This document shows, one piece after another, positions 17,056 to 27,506 of a DNA stretch of 56,506 nt (position 1 is the stretch's first letter; each line of letters begins with the position of its first letter). Origin of the DNA: Rubrivivax sp. (GTDB taxonomy: Bacteria > Pseudomonadota > Gammaproteobacteria > Burkholderiales > Burkholderiaceae_C); NCBI GenBank assembly GCA_027491255.1, contig JAIXWM010000052.1, forward strand, positions 1 through 56,506, written 5' to 3'. The notes beneath the pieces were generated by a model. It searched no databases and was not told the DNA's origin. It saw only the letters and a list, made by a program, of their open reading frames with translations. The translations under genes and the position numbers were made by a program.

Positions 17056-18378
17056 ATGGGACACGCCGAACCCCAAGTCGCGACGACGATGCAGTCGTTC
17101 TGGATGCCTTTCTCCCCGAACAAGGAGTTCAAGGCCGAGCCGCGCATGTTCAGTCGCGCCAAGGGCATGTACTTCTACACGCCCGAGGGCCGCGAGGTCA
17201 TCGACGCCTCGGCCGGTCTGTTCTGCGTGGCGGCCGGGCACTGCCGGCAGGAGATCGCCGATGCCGTGTACGAGCAGCTGCAGACGCTGGACTTCACCGC
17301 GCCCTTCCTGCGCGGGCACTCGAAATCCTTCGAGCTTGCGCAGCGCGTGGCCCACTACACGCCCGAGGGGATGAACCGCATCTTCTTCACCAACTCGGGT
17401 TCGGAGTCGGTCGACACGGCGATGAAGATGGCGCTGGCCTACCACCGCACCCGCGGCCAGGCGCAGCGTCAGCTCTTCGTGTCGCGTGAGCGGGCTTATC
17501 ACGGCGTCAACATGGGTGGTGTGGCGCTGGCGGGCATGGTCAACAACCGTCGCGCCTACGGGCCGGGCCTGGCCGGTGTCTATCACATGCGCCACACGGC
17601 GCTGCCCGAGAACAAGTTCGTCAAGGGTCTGCCCGAGACCGGCGCCGACCTGGCCGACGACCTGCTGCGCCTGTGCAACCTGTACGGTGGCGAGAACATC
17701 GCCGCCGTCTTCGTCGAGCCGGTGGCGGGCTCCTTCGGCTGCCTGCCGCCGCCCAAGGGCTACCTGAAGCGCCTGCGCGAGATCTGCGACCAGCAGGGCA
17801 TCCTGCTCGTCTTCGACGAGGTCATCACCGGATGGGGCCGCATGGGCGCGCCTTTCGCGGCGCAGGCCTTTGGCGTCACGCCCGACCTGATGACCATGGC
17901 CAAGGCGCTGACCAACGGTGCCCAGCCCATGGGCGCGGTGGCGGCGAAGCAGTCGATCTACGACACCATCACCGAGGCCGGGCCGGCCAAGGGCATCGAG
18001 TTCTTCCATGGCTACACCTACTCCGCGCACCCCGCCTCGTGCGCGGCTGGCCTGGCGATGATGGACATCTTCGCCAAGGACCGCCTGATCGAGCGCGCCG
18101 CGGCGATGAGCCCGAAGTTCATCGACGCGATCCACTCGCTGCAGGACTGTGCCGTCGTCACCGACGTCCGCTCGGTGGGCATGATGGCCGCCGTGGACGT
18201 GGCGATGGACGGTGCCCCGGGGGTGCGCGGCCACGAAGTGCAGAAGCGCCTGTACGACATCGGCCTGAACCTCAAGAGCACGGGTGATGCGCTGATCATC
18301 GCCCCGCCGCTGATCTGCGAGGACCGCCACCTCGACGAGATCGTGGGCAAACTGCGGACCGTGCTCAAGGGGCTCTGA
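17056..18378 (+). CDS. Omega-amino acid (probably taurine):pyruvate aminotransferase
   Basis: This is a 440-residue class III PLP aminotransferase of the beta-alanine/omega-amino acid:pyruvate group. FWMPFSPNKEFKAEPR near the N-terminus, FFTNSGSESVDTAMKMA (phosphate cup), LLVFDEVITGWGRMG (Asp that holds the PLP nitrogen) and MTMAKALTNGAQPMGAV (Schiff-base lysine) are all present. Its divergent position from tauA and the MocR regulator suggests that it turns taurine and pyruvate into sulfoacetaldehyde and alanine, the Tpa reaction; hypotaurine or beta-alanine are alternative donors. No alanine dehydrogenase to regenerate pyruvate is seen in the window. The gene has a good AGGAG site eleven bases ahead of its ATG. 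Confidence 0.85.
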   Translation: MGHAEPQVATTMQSFWMPFSPNKEFKAEPRMFSRAKGMYFYTPEGREVIDASAGLFCVAAGHCRQEIADAVYEQLQTLDFTAPFLRGHSKSFELAQRVAHYTPEGMNRIFFTNSGSESVDTAMKMALAYHRTRGQAQRQLFVSRERAYHGVNMGGVALAGMVNNRRAYGPGLAGVYHMRHTALPENKFVKGLPETGADLADDLLRLCNLYGGENIAAVFVEPVAGSFGCLPPPKGYLKRLREICDQQGILLVFDEVITGWGRMGAPFAAQAFGVTPDLMTMAKALTNGAQPMGAVAAKQSIYDTITEAGPAKGIEFFHGYTYSAHPASCAAGLAMMDIFAKDRLIERAAAMSPKFIDAIHSLQDCAVVTDVRSVGMMAAVDVAMDGAPGVRGHEVQKRLYDIGLNLKSTGDALIIAPPLICEDRHLDEIVGKLRTVLKGL

Positions 18379-18412
18379 GCCCGAGCGGACCATCGGCTAC
18401 CGTGTGGAACGA

Positions 18413-18436
18413 GAAGGGCGCCCGCGGGCGCCCTTC
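18413..18436. terminator. Bidirectional terminator-like palindrome between convergent genes
   Basis: A 24-base perfect palindrome (arms GAAGGGCGCCC and GGGCGCCCTTC around a GC centre) lies between the stop of the aminotransferase (18378) and that of oppF (18463). It is GC-rich and symmetrical, and so could stop transcription from both sides, although neither flank has a strong T run. Confidence 0.6.
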
Positions 18437-18462
18437 GACCTTGTGATTGCGGTCGATCCCGT

Positions 18463-19527
18463 TCAGTACATGACCTTTCCCGCCTCTCCCACGCGGTGGC
18501 AGGCCACGGCGTGGCCTGGGACGACCTCGCGCAGCGGGGGGTCTGTTTCCTTGCAGGAGGGCAGCGCGTGCGGGCAGCGCCCGGCGAAGCGGCAGCCCTT
18601 GGGCACGGCCAACGGGCTGGGCGGGTCGCCCTGCAGGCGGATCCGGTCGTGGCGGCTGCGGGCGTCGGGGTCGAAAGAAGGCGCAGCCGACCACAACGCG
18701 CGTGTGTAGGGGTGCAGCGGCTGCGCAAACAGCGCGTCGCGTCCGGCGCGTTCGACGATACGGCCGAGGTACATCACGGCCACCTCGTCGCACATGTGGC
18801 GCACCACGCCAAGATCGTGCGAGATGAAGAGATAGGTCAGGCCGAACTCGCGCTGCAGGCGCAGCATCAGGTTCAGCATCTGTGCCTGGATGGCCACGTC
18901 CAGGGCAGAGACCGGCTCGTCGCAGACCACGAGTTCGGGCCGCGCCGCGAGCGCGCGAGCCAGAACGATGCGCTGACGCTGCCCGCCCGAGAACTGGTGC
19001 GGGAAGAGTTGCAGCTGCTCAGGTCGCAGCCCCGTCTGCAGGAAGAGTTCGCGGGCCTGCGCTCTTCGTTGGGCCGGCTCGCCCACGTGCATCAGGTTCA
19101 GCGCGTCGAGGATGGCGTCCCCTGCGCGCTTGCGCGGATTCAGCGACGCATAGGGATCCTGGAAGACCATCTGGAAGCGATGGCGCTCGCGCTGCAGAGA
19201 CGCGCCCTCGAGCGCGCCGATCTCGGCCTCGCCCAGGTGCACGGTGCCCGAGGTGATCTTCACCAGCCGCATCACGGCCAGCGCGGTCGTGCTCTTGCCC
19301 GAGCCGCTCTCGCCGACGATGCCGAAAGTGCTGCCGCGCCGGATGTCGAAGCTCACGCCATCGACCGCCTTGACGACGCGGCGCGGGCTGAACAATCCGC
19401 CACCCAGCGGAAAGTGCACGTGCATGTCGCGCACGCGCAGCAGCGGGGAGGCCTGCGGTCCGGGATCGCCCGAACTTCCTGGGGCGCCGACGGGTGCCCC
19501 CGCTGGCTGTGTCGGTGCAGTGGCCAT
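18463..19527 (-). CDS. Peptide-type ABC transporter ATP-binding protein (OppF/DppF-like)
   Basis: This 354-residue ATPase has Walker A GESGSGKST, signature FSGGQRQR, Walker B LVVCDEPVSALD and H-loop LFISHDLG. The C-terminal oligopeptide/dipeptide domain with its CRFAGRCPHALPSC cysteine cluster is intact. ATG 19527 lies two bases after the oppD stop; an in-frame ATG at 19557 exists but would overlap oppD. It is the last gene of a five-gene minus-strand operon for a peptide/opine/nickel-class importer. Confidence 0.9.
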   Translation of the reverse strand: MATAPTQPAGAPVGAPGSSGDPGPQASPLLRVRDMHVHFPLGGGLFSPRRVVKAVDGVSFDIRRGSTFGIVGESGSGKSTTALAVMRLVKITSGTVHLGEAEIGALEGASLQRERHRFQMVFQDPYASLNPRKRAGDAILDALNLMHVGEPAQRRAQARELFLQTGLRPEQLQLFPHQFSGGQRQRIVLARALAARPELVVCDEPVSALDVAIQAQMLNLMLRLQREFGLTYLFISHDLGVVRHMCDEVAVMYLGRIVERAGRDALFAQPLHPYTRALWSAAPSFDPDARSRHDRIRLQGDPPSPLAVPKGCRFAGRCPHALPSCKETDPPLREVVPGHAVACHRVGEAGKVMY

Positions 19528-19529
19528 GC

Positions 19530-20509
<980 letters not shown>

Positions 20510-20513
<4 letters not shown>

Positions 20514-21418
20514 CGGCGGTGCAGCTTGGGGTTGAAGGCGTCGTTCAGGCCGTCGCCGATGAGGCTGACAGCCAGCACGGTGGCGAAGATGCACCCGCCG
20601 GGAAAGGTGACGGCCCACCAGCACTCGAGGATGTTGCGCCGGTTGCTGCCGATCATCATTCCCCAACTCATCACGTTGGCATCCGACAGGCCGAGGAAGC
20701 TCAGCCCGGCCTCGAAGAGGATGGCCGCGCCGACGATCAGCGTGGCCGAGACGATGAGCGGCGGCAAGGCATTGGGCAGGATTTCGCGCAGCATCAGTCG
20801 CAGCGGCCCCGCGCCCATGGCGCGCGCGGCCTGCGTGTACTCGAGCTGGCGCAGGCGCATGAACTCGGCGCGCGCCAGCCGCGCCGTGCCGGTCCATGCC
20901 ACCACGCCGATGGCGAACACCACCACGGTCAGCGCGGGCGTGAACAGCGTCACCAGCACCATCGCGAACAACAGCGAGGGCAGCACCTGGAAGAGTTCTG
21001 TCAGGCGCGACAGCAGGGTGTCGACCCAGCCGCCGAAATACCCTGCCAGCGCGCCCACCGTCACGCCGATCGTGACGGCCACGGTGGCGGCGGACAGGCC
21101 CACCAGCAGCGTTGCCCGACCGCCGACCAGCACCCCGGCCAGCACGTCGCGCCCGAGGTAGTCGGTGCCCAGCCAGACCTTGGGGTCGGAGAACGGCTCG
21201 GTGAAGGGCGCGGCGACGATGTCGAAGGGCTTGACACCGTAGACCGACGGACCGAAGACCATGGCCAGCACCAACCCGCACAGCAGCGCCAGCCCGAGCA
21301 ACGCAGCCTTGTTGCCGCGGAACACGTGCCAGGCCTCGCGCCAGGGCGACAGGGCTGCCTGCGTCGGCGGCGCTGGCGTGCGCGCGCTCGGGGCGGAAGA
21401 GGGGCGCTGCGGGCTCAT
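20510..21418 (-). CDS. Peptide-type ABC transporter permease (OppC/DppC-like)
   Basis: This 302-residue inner-membrane permease has about six spans. [23 protein letters not shown] is the hallmark periplasmic segment of DppC-type permeases, and [31 protein letters not shown] is the ATPase-docking EAA loop. The N-terminus has a 20-residue Pro/Ala/Ser-rich extension. It lies fourteen bases after the OppB gene. Confidence 0.9.
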
Positions 21419-21432
21419 CGGGGCGTGACCGG

Positions 21433-22413
21433 TCAGCGCCCGCGCAGCCGCGGATCGATCCAGCGGTAGCTCAGGTCGGTCAGCAGATTGGCGACGATGA
21501 CCAGCAGCGCCGAGAAGGTCAGCACGCCCAGCAGCGTGGGGTAGTCCCGGCCCAGGATGGCGTCCAGTGCGAGCGTGCCCAGGCCAGGCCAGGAGAACAC
21601 GGTCTCCACCAGCACCGCGCCCGAGATCAGGTTGCCGAACTGCAGGCCGGCGATGGTGACGAGCGGCATCAGCGCGTTGCGCAGCGCATGCTTGAAGGTG
21701 ACGGCAGCGTCGCCCAGGCCCTTGGCGCGCGCGGTGCGGATGTAATCCGAGCCCAGCACCTCCAGCATGCTCGCGCGCGCCAGGCGGCTGTACTGCGCCA
21801 GGTAGATCAGGCCCAGCGTGAAGGCGGGCAGCACCAGGTGGTGCAGCACGTCGAGTGCGTTCTGCAGCGGACCGGCGCCCATCATGCGCACGTCGCGCAT
21901 GCCGGCAATCGGCATGATGGGCCAGACCTTGCCGAACAGGATGACGAGAAGGATGCCGGTCCAGAAGACGGGCATCGCGTAGCCGATCAGCGAGAACACC
22001 GTCACCGCGCCGCTGAAGATGCTGTCGGGCCGGCGCGACGCCAGCACCCCCATCAGCGTGCCCAGGAAGATGGCGCCCAGCAGCGCGGTCAGCACCAGCA
22101 GCACCGTGGGCCCGAGGCGGTCGAGGATCAGCTCCGAGACCGGCTTGTTGTAGAGATAGCTCTGCCCGAGATCGCCCTGCAGGCTGCGCCCGATGTAGGT
22201 CAGGAACTGCTCGGGCAGTGGCCGGTCAAGCCCGTAGGCCTTGCGGATGCTGGCCATGGCGGCCTCGTCGGCGCCACCCATCTCGCCGGCGATGACTTGC
22301 GCCGGATCCCCCGGCGCAGCATGGATCAGCGTGAAGTTGACCGCCAACACCGCCAGCACGAGGCCGAAGGCCAGTGCAAGACGGTGCAGGACGGCCCCGA
22401 GCGCCTTCAGCAT
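21433..22413 (-). CDS. Peptide-type ABC transporter permease (OppB/DppB-like)
   Basis: This 326-residue permease has the N-terminal span and periplasmic HAAPGDPAQVIAGE stretch typical of DppB, followed by the EAA loop DYIRTARAKGLGDAAVTFKHALRNALMPLVT. The C-terminal LSYRWIDPRLRGR tail is nearly diagnostic for the family. It follows the binding-protein gene by 45 bases. Confidence 0.9.
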   Translation of the reverse strand: MLKALGAVLHRLALAFGLVLAVLAVNFTLIHAAPGDPAQVIAGEMGGADEAAMASIRKAYGLDRPLPEQFLTYIGRSLQGDLGQSYLYNKPVSELILDRLGPTVLLVLTALLGAIFLGTLMGVLASRRPDSIFSGAVTVFSLIGYAMPVFWTGILLVILFGKVWPIMPIAGMRDVRMMGAGPLQNALDVLHHLVLPAFTLGLIYLAQYSRLARASMLEVLGSDYIRTARAKGLGDAAVTFKHALRNALMPLVTIAGLQFGNLISGAVLVETVFSWPGLGTLALDAILGRDYPTLLGVLTFSALLVIVANLLTDLSYRWIDPRLRGR

Positions 22414-22458
22414 CGGGCGGGGAGTCTGGGGCGAGGCTCGTGGGGCGCCGGCAAGGCC

Positions 22459-24054
22459 TCAAGCCTTGCCCACCCCCACCTCGTTCAGGCTGTCGATCAG
22501 CCCCCACACGCCCTTGGGCGGGTTGGCGACATTGGCGCGGTAGCCGACGGTGCTGCTGGTCTCGTACAGGAAGGCCACCGGGCAGTCGTCGACGACGATC
22601 TTCTGCACGTCCTTGTACAGCGCCTTGCGCTTGGCGAGGTTCATCTCCTTGCCGGCGGCAGCGAGCAGTTCGTCGACCTTGGGATTGCTGTAGCCCTGGG
22701 TGTTGGACCAGATCACGCCCGGCCGGATGTTGGAGCTCAGCCAGGTGCGGTGCACGCCGATGACCGGGTCGCCCCAGTTCCAGACGGTGTCGTAGGTCAT
22801 CTCGAACTGGCCCGTGGAGACGCGCCGCGCCCAGGTCGGGAAGTCGGGGGACAGGCGCACCGAGACGTCGATGCCCACCTTGGCCAGTGCCGGCTTGGTG
22901 TATTCCTGCAGCATCTTGAACTCGGCCGAGCCGGGAATGGCATCGACCTCCAGCGCCATGCGCACGCCGTTGGCCCCGGGCTTCAAGCCTGCGGCGTCGA
23001 GCAGTTGCGCGGCCTTGGTCAGGTTGTGCGCGTATTTCTCGACTTCGGCGGTGTAGAAGGGGCTGGCCGCAGAGATCGGGCCCGTGGACGCCTTGTTGAC
23101 GCCGCCCAGCAGCTGTTCCAGGATCATCTTGCGGTCCAGCGCGAAGCTGATCGCCTGGCGCACCCGCTTGTCGGCGAGCTTGGGGCTCTTGGTGTTGAAG
23201 GCCAGCCATACGAGCGGGCCGATGGCGCGGCCGCCTTCGCTGATGACCTGGGCGCCGGGCACTTTCTTCACGCGCTCGATTTCGCGTGCGTCGGTCAACA
23301 GCGAATGCACGTCGACCTCGCCCTTCTCGAAGGCCAGCAGCAGGCTGGAGGGATCCTTGTACTCCTTGATGATGATGCGGTCCAGGCGCGGCAGGTCCTT
23401 CAGGAAGAAGCGGTCGAAGCGCTCCAGGACCGTGACTTCGCCGGGCTTGAACTCCACCAGCCTGAAGGGGCCGGATCCCACCGGGTTGGCGTTGCGCGGG
23501 TGGATCTTGGGGTCGGTGCCGTCGCCGAAGATGTGTTTCGGGATGATGGGCGTGAGCGAGGTCGACATCGCCAGCAGCACCGCGGGGTGCGGCTCGGACA
23601 GGCGAATGACGGCGGTGCGCGCGTCTTCTATCGTCACGGCATTGACCGGCCCGTACATGGTGCGGAAGGGGTGGTGGTCGCGGATGGTCTCGATCGAGAA
23701 CTTGACGTCCTCGGCCGTGATCGGCCGGCCGTCGTGGAAGACTGCGCCGCTGCGCAGCACGAGTTTGACGCTGCGGTTGTCGTGCGAAAGCTCGAAGCGC
23801 TCGGCCAGGTAGGGCTGTGGCTTCCATTGCGCGTCCACCTGCAGCGGCGATGCGAAGAGCTGCGCGGCCGGCATCATGGTGGCAATGCCGCTCTGCACGG
23901 CCGAATTCAGGTGGCGTGGGCGCTGGGTGGTGCCCACGACGAGCACGCCGCCTCGGGCGGCCTGGGCCATGGCCTCGAGCGACCAGCCCGACAACGGGCC
24001 GGCGCCGAACGCGGCGGCTGCCTGCAGCAAGCGGCGACGGGGGATCTGGATCAT
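22459..24054 (-). CDS. ABC transporter substrate-binding protein (SBP_bac_5 family), Tat signal
   Basis: This 531-residue solute-binding protein of the peptide/opine/nickel family starts with a twin-arginine type leader (IPRRRLLQAAAAFGAG), so it may be exported folded. The family core is clear: YLAERFELSHDNRSVKLVLRSGAVFHDGRPITAEDVKFSIE, and later NTKSPKLADKRVRQAISFALDR. ATG 24054 follows a GAGAGAC ribosome-binding site; upstream in-frame codons belong to unrelated sequence. The ligand is unknown. The divergent amidohydrolase and CobW-like genes next door suggest an amide or metal-linked ligand, but this is only positional. Confidence 0.88.
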   Translation of the reverse strand: MIQIPRRRLLQAAAAFGAGPLSGWSLEAMAQAARGGVLVVGTTQRPRHLNSAVQSGIATMMPAAQLFASPLQVDAQWKPQPYLAERFELSHDNRSVKLVLRSGAVFHDGRPITAEDVKFSIETIRDHHPFRTMYGPVNAVTIEDARTAVIRLSEPHPAVLLAMSTSLTPIIPKHIFGDGTDPKIHPRNANPVGSGPFRLVEFKPGEVTVLERFDRFFLKDLPRLDRIIIKEYKDPSSLLLAFEKGEVDVHSLLTDAREIERVKKVPGAQVISEGGRAIGPLVWLAFNTKSPKLADKRVRQAISFALDRKMILEQLLGGVNKASTGPISAASPFYTAEVEKYAHNLTKAAQLLDAAGLKPGANGVRMALEVDAIPGSAEFKMLQEYTKPALAKVGIDVSVRLSPDFPTWARRVSTGQFEMTYDTVWNWGDPVIGVHRTWLSSNIRPGVIWSNTQGYSNPKVDELLAAAGKEMNLAKRKALYKDVQKIVVDDCPVAFLYETSSTVGYRANVANPPKGVWGLIDSLNEVGVGKA

Positions 24055-24247
24055 GGTGTCTCTCCTCGTGGGTGATGTACTGCGAAGGCGTGGCGCGACG
24101 GGACCCGCCAGCGCAAGACTCACCAAGCATGATATGCGGCGTGCACGGGCGGCGGAAGGGCGCCCACCCTCAGGTAAACCCTGGCCGCCGGTGATGCACG
24201 CCGCTCCAGAATCCTTGCCTCCAACAAGCAGTGCCGAGCCTCCACCC

Positions 24248-25879
24248 ATGTCGTCGATGACCGTCTATCGCGCCCGCCGCATTCTCACGATGAACCCTTC
24301 GCGCCCCGAGGCCACGCACGTGGCGGTGCGCGACGGGCGCATCCTGGGCGTCGGCAGCCTGGACGAGCTCGCGGGCTGGGGGCCGCACACGCTGGACGAG
24401 CGCTTTGCCGACCTCTTTCTGATGCCCGGCCTCGTGGAGGGACACTCGCACCTGATGGCCGGTTCGCTGTGGCGCCACGTCTACTGCGGCTGGTTCGACG
24501 TGCGCGACCCCGACGGCGTGCGCGTGGCGGGCTCGAAGTCCCTGGACGAGGTGGTGGCTGCGCTCGCTGCTGCGGCGCCCAGCGGATCGGGCGGCGGCCA
24601 CATCGGCTGGGGCTTCGACCCGATCTACTTCGGCAGCCGCCGCTGTCACCGCCACGACCTGGACCGGGTCAGCACCACGGCCACCGTGGGCGTGCTCCAC
24701 GCCAGCGGCCACATCCTGAACGTGAACTCCGAGGCGCTGCGCCGCGCCGGCCTGCTGCGCCCGGGGGTGGACCATCCCGGCATCCCGCTGGGCGACGACG
24801 GTCTGCCGACGGGCGAGCTGAAGGGCCCCGAAGCGATGATGCCGGTGATGCCGCACGTCGGCCTGGACCGCAGCTTCCTCAGCGGCGACGAGTTCGGCAT
24901 CCGCGCCTTCGGCAAGTTGGCGGTGCGTGCCGGGGTGACCACGGCCACCGATCTGGCCGCCACCGCACAGGACGCGGAGATCGACACCTGGCTGCGCGTG
25001 ACCGGGGGCGAGGACTACCCGGTGCGCCTGGTGCCTTTCCTGCGCCTGATCGGCCTGAGCCCTGCCGATGCGGTGGCGCGCGCAGTGCTCATCCGTGCGC
25101 GCAGCAGCGAGCGGCTGCGCCTGGGGCGCATCAAGGTCGTGGCCGACGGTTCCATCCAAGGCTTCTCGGCCCGGCTGCGCTGGCCCGGCTACTACAACGG
25201 CGCGCCCAACGGTCTGTGGTACACCGCGCCGCAGACGGTGCGCGAGGTCTACACGCTCGGCCTGAAGCACGGGGTGCTGATCCACACCCACACCAACGGG
25301 GACGAGGCCACCGAGATGGCGCTGGACTGCATGGAAGAGGCCTTGCGCTCGCAGCCCACGCCCGACCACCGCTACACGCTTCAGCACTGCCAGCTCGCCG
25401 ACGAGGCCCAGTTCCGGCGCATGAAGGCGCTGGGCATGGGGGTGAACCTGTTTGCCAACCACCACTACTACTGGGGCGAGCAGCACCGCGCCATCACCGT
25501 CGGCCCTGAGCGTGCCGAGCGCATGAATGCCTGTCGCAGCGCCCTCGACGCCGGCGTGCCCTTCTCCGTGCATTCCGATGCCCCGATCACCCCGCTGGCG
25601 CCGCTGTTCACGGCCTGGTGCGCGGTCAATCGCCTGAGCTCGAGCGGCCGCGTCCTGGGCGCTCACCAGCGCATCGGCGTGATGGACGCGCTGCGCGCCG
25701 TGACGCTGGGCGCGGCCTGGACGCTCAAGCTCGATGGCGAGGTCGGCTCGATCGAGTGCGGCAAGCGCGCCGACTTCTGCGTTCTTGGCGGAGATCCGAC
25801 CGTGGTCGCGCCCGAGGCGCTGAAGGACGTGCCGGTCTGGGGCACGGTCCAGGGCGGGCGGGTGTTCCAGGCCCCGTGA
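24248..25879 (+). CDS. YtcJ-like amidohydrolase (amidohydrolase family 3)
   Basis: This is a 543-residue metal-dependent hydrolase of the amidohydrolase superfamily. The metal ligands are visible in order: GHSH in LVEGHSHLMAG (about residue 66), the bridging lysine in GRIKVVADGSIQG, the HTHTNGDEA histidines, LQHCQLAD and the terminal Asp in SVHSDAPITP. The N- and C-terminal strands that form the small beta-sandwich are also present (AVRDGRILGVGS; GKRADFCVLGGDP). Exoenzyme-type YtcJ proteins act on amide or ester bonds of uncertain substrates. It starts at ATG 24248, divergent from the ABC operon by 193 bases, and its TGA overlaps the GTG of the CobW-like gene. A substrate delivered by the ABC importer is a reasonable guess. 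Confidence 0.85.
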   Translation: MSSMTVYRARRILTMNPSRPEATHVAVRDGRILGVGSLDELAGWGPHTLDERFADLFLMPGLVEGHSHLMAGSLWRHVYCGWFDVRDPDGVRVAGSKSLDEVVAALAAAAPSGSGGGHIGWGFDPIYFGSRRCHRHDLDRVSTTATVGVLHASGHILNVNSEALRRAGLLRPGVDHPGIPLGDDGLPTGELKGPEAMMPVMPHVGLDRSFLSGDEFGIRAFGKLAVRAGVTTATDLAATAQDAEIDTWLRVTGGEDYPVRLVPFLRLIGLSPADAVARAVLIRARSSERLRLGRIKVVADGSIQGFSARLRWPGYYNGAPNGLWYTAPQTVREVYTLGLKHGVLIHTHTNGDEATEMALDCMEEALRSQPTPDHRYTLQHCQLADEAQFRRMKALGMGVNLFANHHYYWGEQHRAITVGPERAERMNACRSALDAGVPFSVHSDAPITPLAPLFTAWCAVNRLSSSGRVLGAHQRIGVMDALRAVTLGAAWTLKLDGEVGSIECGKRADFCVLGGDPTVVAPEALKDVPVWGTVQGGRVFQAP

Positions 25880-26928
25880 CCACTTCACCCGCCACGAGCC
25901 CGCCCTCACCGACCAGCGGCGCGGATTCGGCGCCGTCGGTGCTGCCGGCCACGGTGGTCGGCGGCTGGCTTGGCGCCGGCAAGACCACCCTCGTCAACCA
26001 TCTGCTGCGCCACGCCGGCGGACGCCGTATTGCGGTCCTTGTCAACGACTTTGGCGAAGTGTCGATCGACGCCGACCTGATCGAGGGCGCCGACGGCGGG
26101 GTGCTGAACCTGGCGGGTGGCTGCATGTGCTGCAGCTGGGGCGAGGACCTCTTCGGCACGCTCGAGCGCGTGCGCGCGCGCCGGCCCGCGCCCGACGTGC
26201 TGCTGGTGGAGACCAGCGGCGTCGCCCAGCCGGCGGCGGTGGCGCGGCTGCTGCGGCTGGCGCCCGGCGTCGACGTCGAGGGCGTGATCGTGCTGGTCGA
26301 CGCCGAGACGGTGCGCGAGCGCGCGGCCGACCGCTATGTGGGTGACCTGGTGCGCTCGCAGCTTGCCCAGGCCGACCTGCTGGTGCTGAACAAGCAAGAC
26401 CTGGTCACGTCCTGCGAGGCGGCTGCCGTCGTGCAGTGGCTGGGCGCCCAGACGCCGGGTGTGCGCGTTGCCGCCGCCCTGCGGGGCCGGGTCGAGCCCG
26501 AGGTCGTGCTGGGATGGCCCCGGGGCCCGGCGGGCGCCGATGTGCCTGCGCACACGCTTTCAGCCCAGCGCGACGGCCGGCGCCGAGCCGGCGCGGCCGG
26601 GCTCCTGGGCGCGGGCGGCACGTCCGGCGCGGCGACCTCATGGCGCCGCCCCGAACTCTCTGCCGATGAGCGATTCGAGTCAGGCATGCGCCAATTCGAC
26701 GGACCGGTGGACGTGGCGGCCCTGGCCGAGGAACTGACCGCCCCCGGTTCGCGGGTGATCCGGGCCAAGGGTGTCCTGACGGCGCTGGACGGCCGGCCGG
26801 CGCTGCTGCAGGTGGTCGGGCGTCGTGCCGAAATCCGGGAATTCTCGGGCCGCCCGCCAGCCCCGGATGGACGGCTGGTGTGGATCGCACTGCGTCCACC
26901 ACGCCCTGAAGAGGGGGCGCCCGCCTAG
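25876..26928 (+). CDS. CobW/P47K-family GTPase metallochaperone
   Basis: This 350-residue G3E GTPase has a GxxGxGKTT P-loop (VVGGWLGAGKTTLVNHLL, about residues 28-45), the GGCMCC metal-binding motif that replaces CxCC (about 84-89), the ETSGVAQP switch and the NKQD base-recognition motif. A shortened CobW_C domain ends the protein after a Gly/Ala/Arg-rich linker. Such proteins deliver Zn, Co or another metal to client enzymes. Translational coupling (GTGA overlap) to the metal-dependent amidohydrolase makes that enzyme the natural client candidate. GTG 25876 is the only start that does not run deep into the upstream gene. Confidence 0.85.
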   Translation: MTTSPATSPPSPTSGADSAPSVLPATVVGGWLGAGKTTLVNHLLRHAGGRRIAVLVNDFGEVSIDADLIEGADGGVLNLAGGCMCCSWGEDLFGTLERVRARRPAPDVLLVETSGVAQPAAVARLLRLAPGVDVEGVIVLVDAETVRERAADRYVGDLVRSQLAQADLLVLNKQDLVTSCEAAAVVQWLGAQTPGVRVAAALRGRVEPEVVLGWPRGPAGADVPAHTLSAQRDGRRRAGAAGLLGAGGTSGAATSWRRPELSADERFESGMRQFDGPVDVAALAEELTAPGSRVIRAKGVLTALDGRPALLQVVGRRAEIREFSGRPPAPDGRLVWIALRPPRPEEGAPA

Positions 26929-27033
26929 TCCGCATCGGGCCGGCGAAGAAGATGTATCCCAGACCCTGCGTGGGTCTTCGCCCAGCCAAGGCCCGAGCGC
27001 ACCAAGGCGAACTCTGCAGTCTCGCGCCGGGCC

Positions 27034-27438
27034 ATGGAGCGCGAGGTTGCCGGCCCGACGCGGCCCAAGCCTGTCTCCGAGCACCGCCACATCGGCCGCT
27101 CGGTGCCGCGGTTGGACATACGGCCCCGAGGTCCTGGGGGCGTGATCAGCCCGATCGAGGGCGGGCTGATCCAGTCGCTGTCCTGTACGCCGAAGGCGGA
27201 CGTCCAGACCAACGGCACGCAGGTGCAGGCGGCCGACCGGGGCAACTGCCCCATCCTGACCTTCTCCGAGGTGCGGCCGGTGGAGATGGTGCTGATCGAC
27301 CGGTCCGGCGCACCACTCCTGGGCCTCGGCGAGGCTTTCCAGTGCCCCACAGAGGTTGTGCCGGCCAATGCCGTCTTCGACGACGCGGTGGGCGTGCGCT
27401 TGCGCCCCTGCCTCCGACGCCGGGGCGGGTGCTTCTAG
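27034..27438 (+). pseudogene. C-terminal remnant of a xanthine dehydrogenase/aldehyde oxidase-type molybdopterin subunit
   Basis: In the frame starting at ATG 27034 the translation contains IEGGLIQSLSCTPKADVQTNG, CPILTFSEVRPVEMVLIDR, LLGLGEAFQCPTEVVPANAVFDDAVGVRLRPC. This follows the C-terminal end of the large Mo-binding subunit of xanthine dehydrogenase-family enzymes (normally IEGGxIQxLSWTLKE, YPILTFSEVPPVEVVLI, GxGEAxQGPTxAAxANAxFDATGVRLR). The rest of the roughly 750-residue protein is missing, and key residues (active-site Glu region GxGE-xxxGP) are altered. It is a dead fragment occupying most of the gap 26929-27506; nothing else is recognised there. Confidence 0.7.
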
Positions 27439-27506
27439 GTCTGAAGTCCTGAGCTGGCGCCCCGACCGCCACGTCGGCGGGGATCCCCAGCCCCGGCGTG
27501 CGCGTG

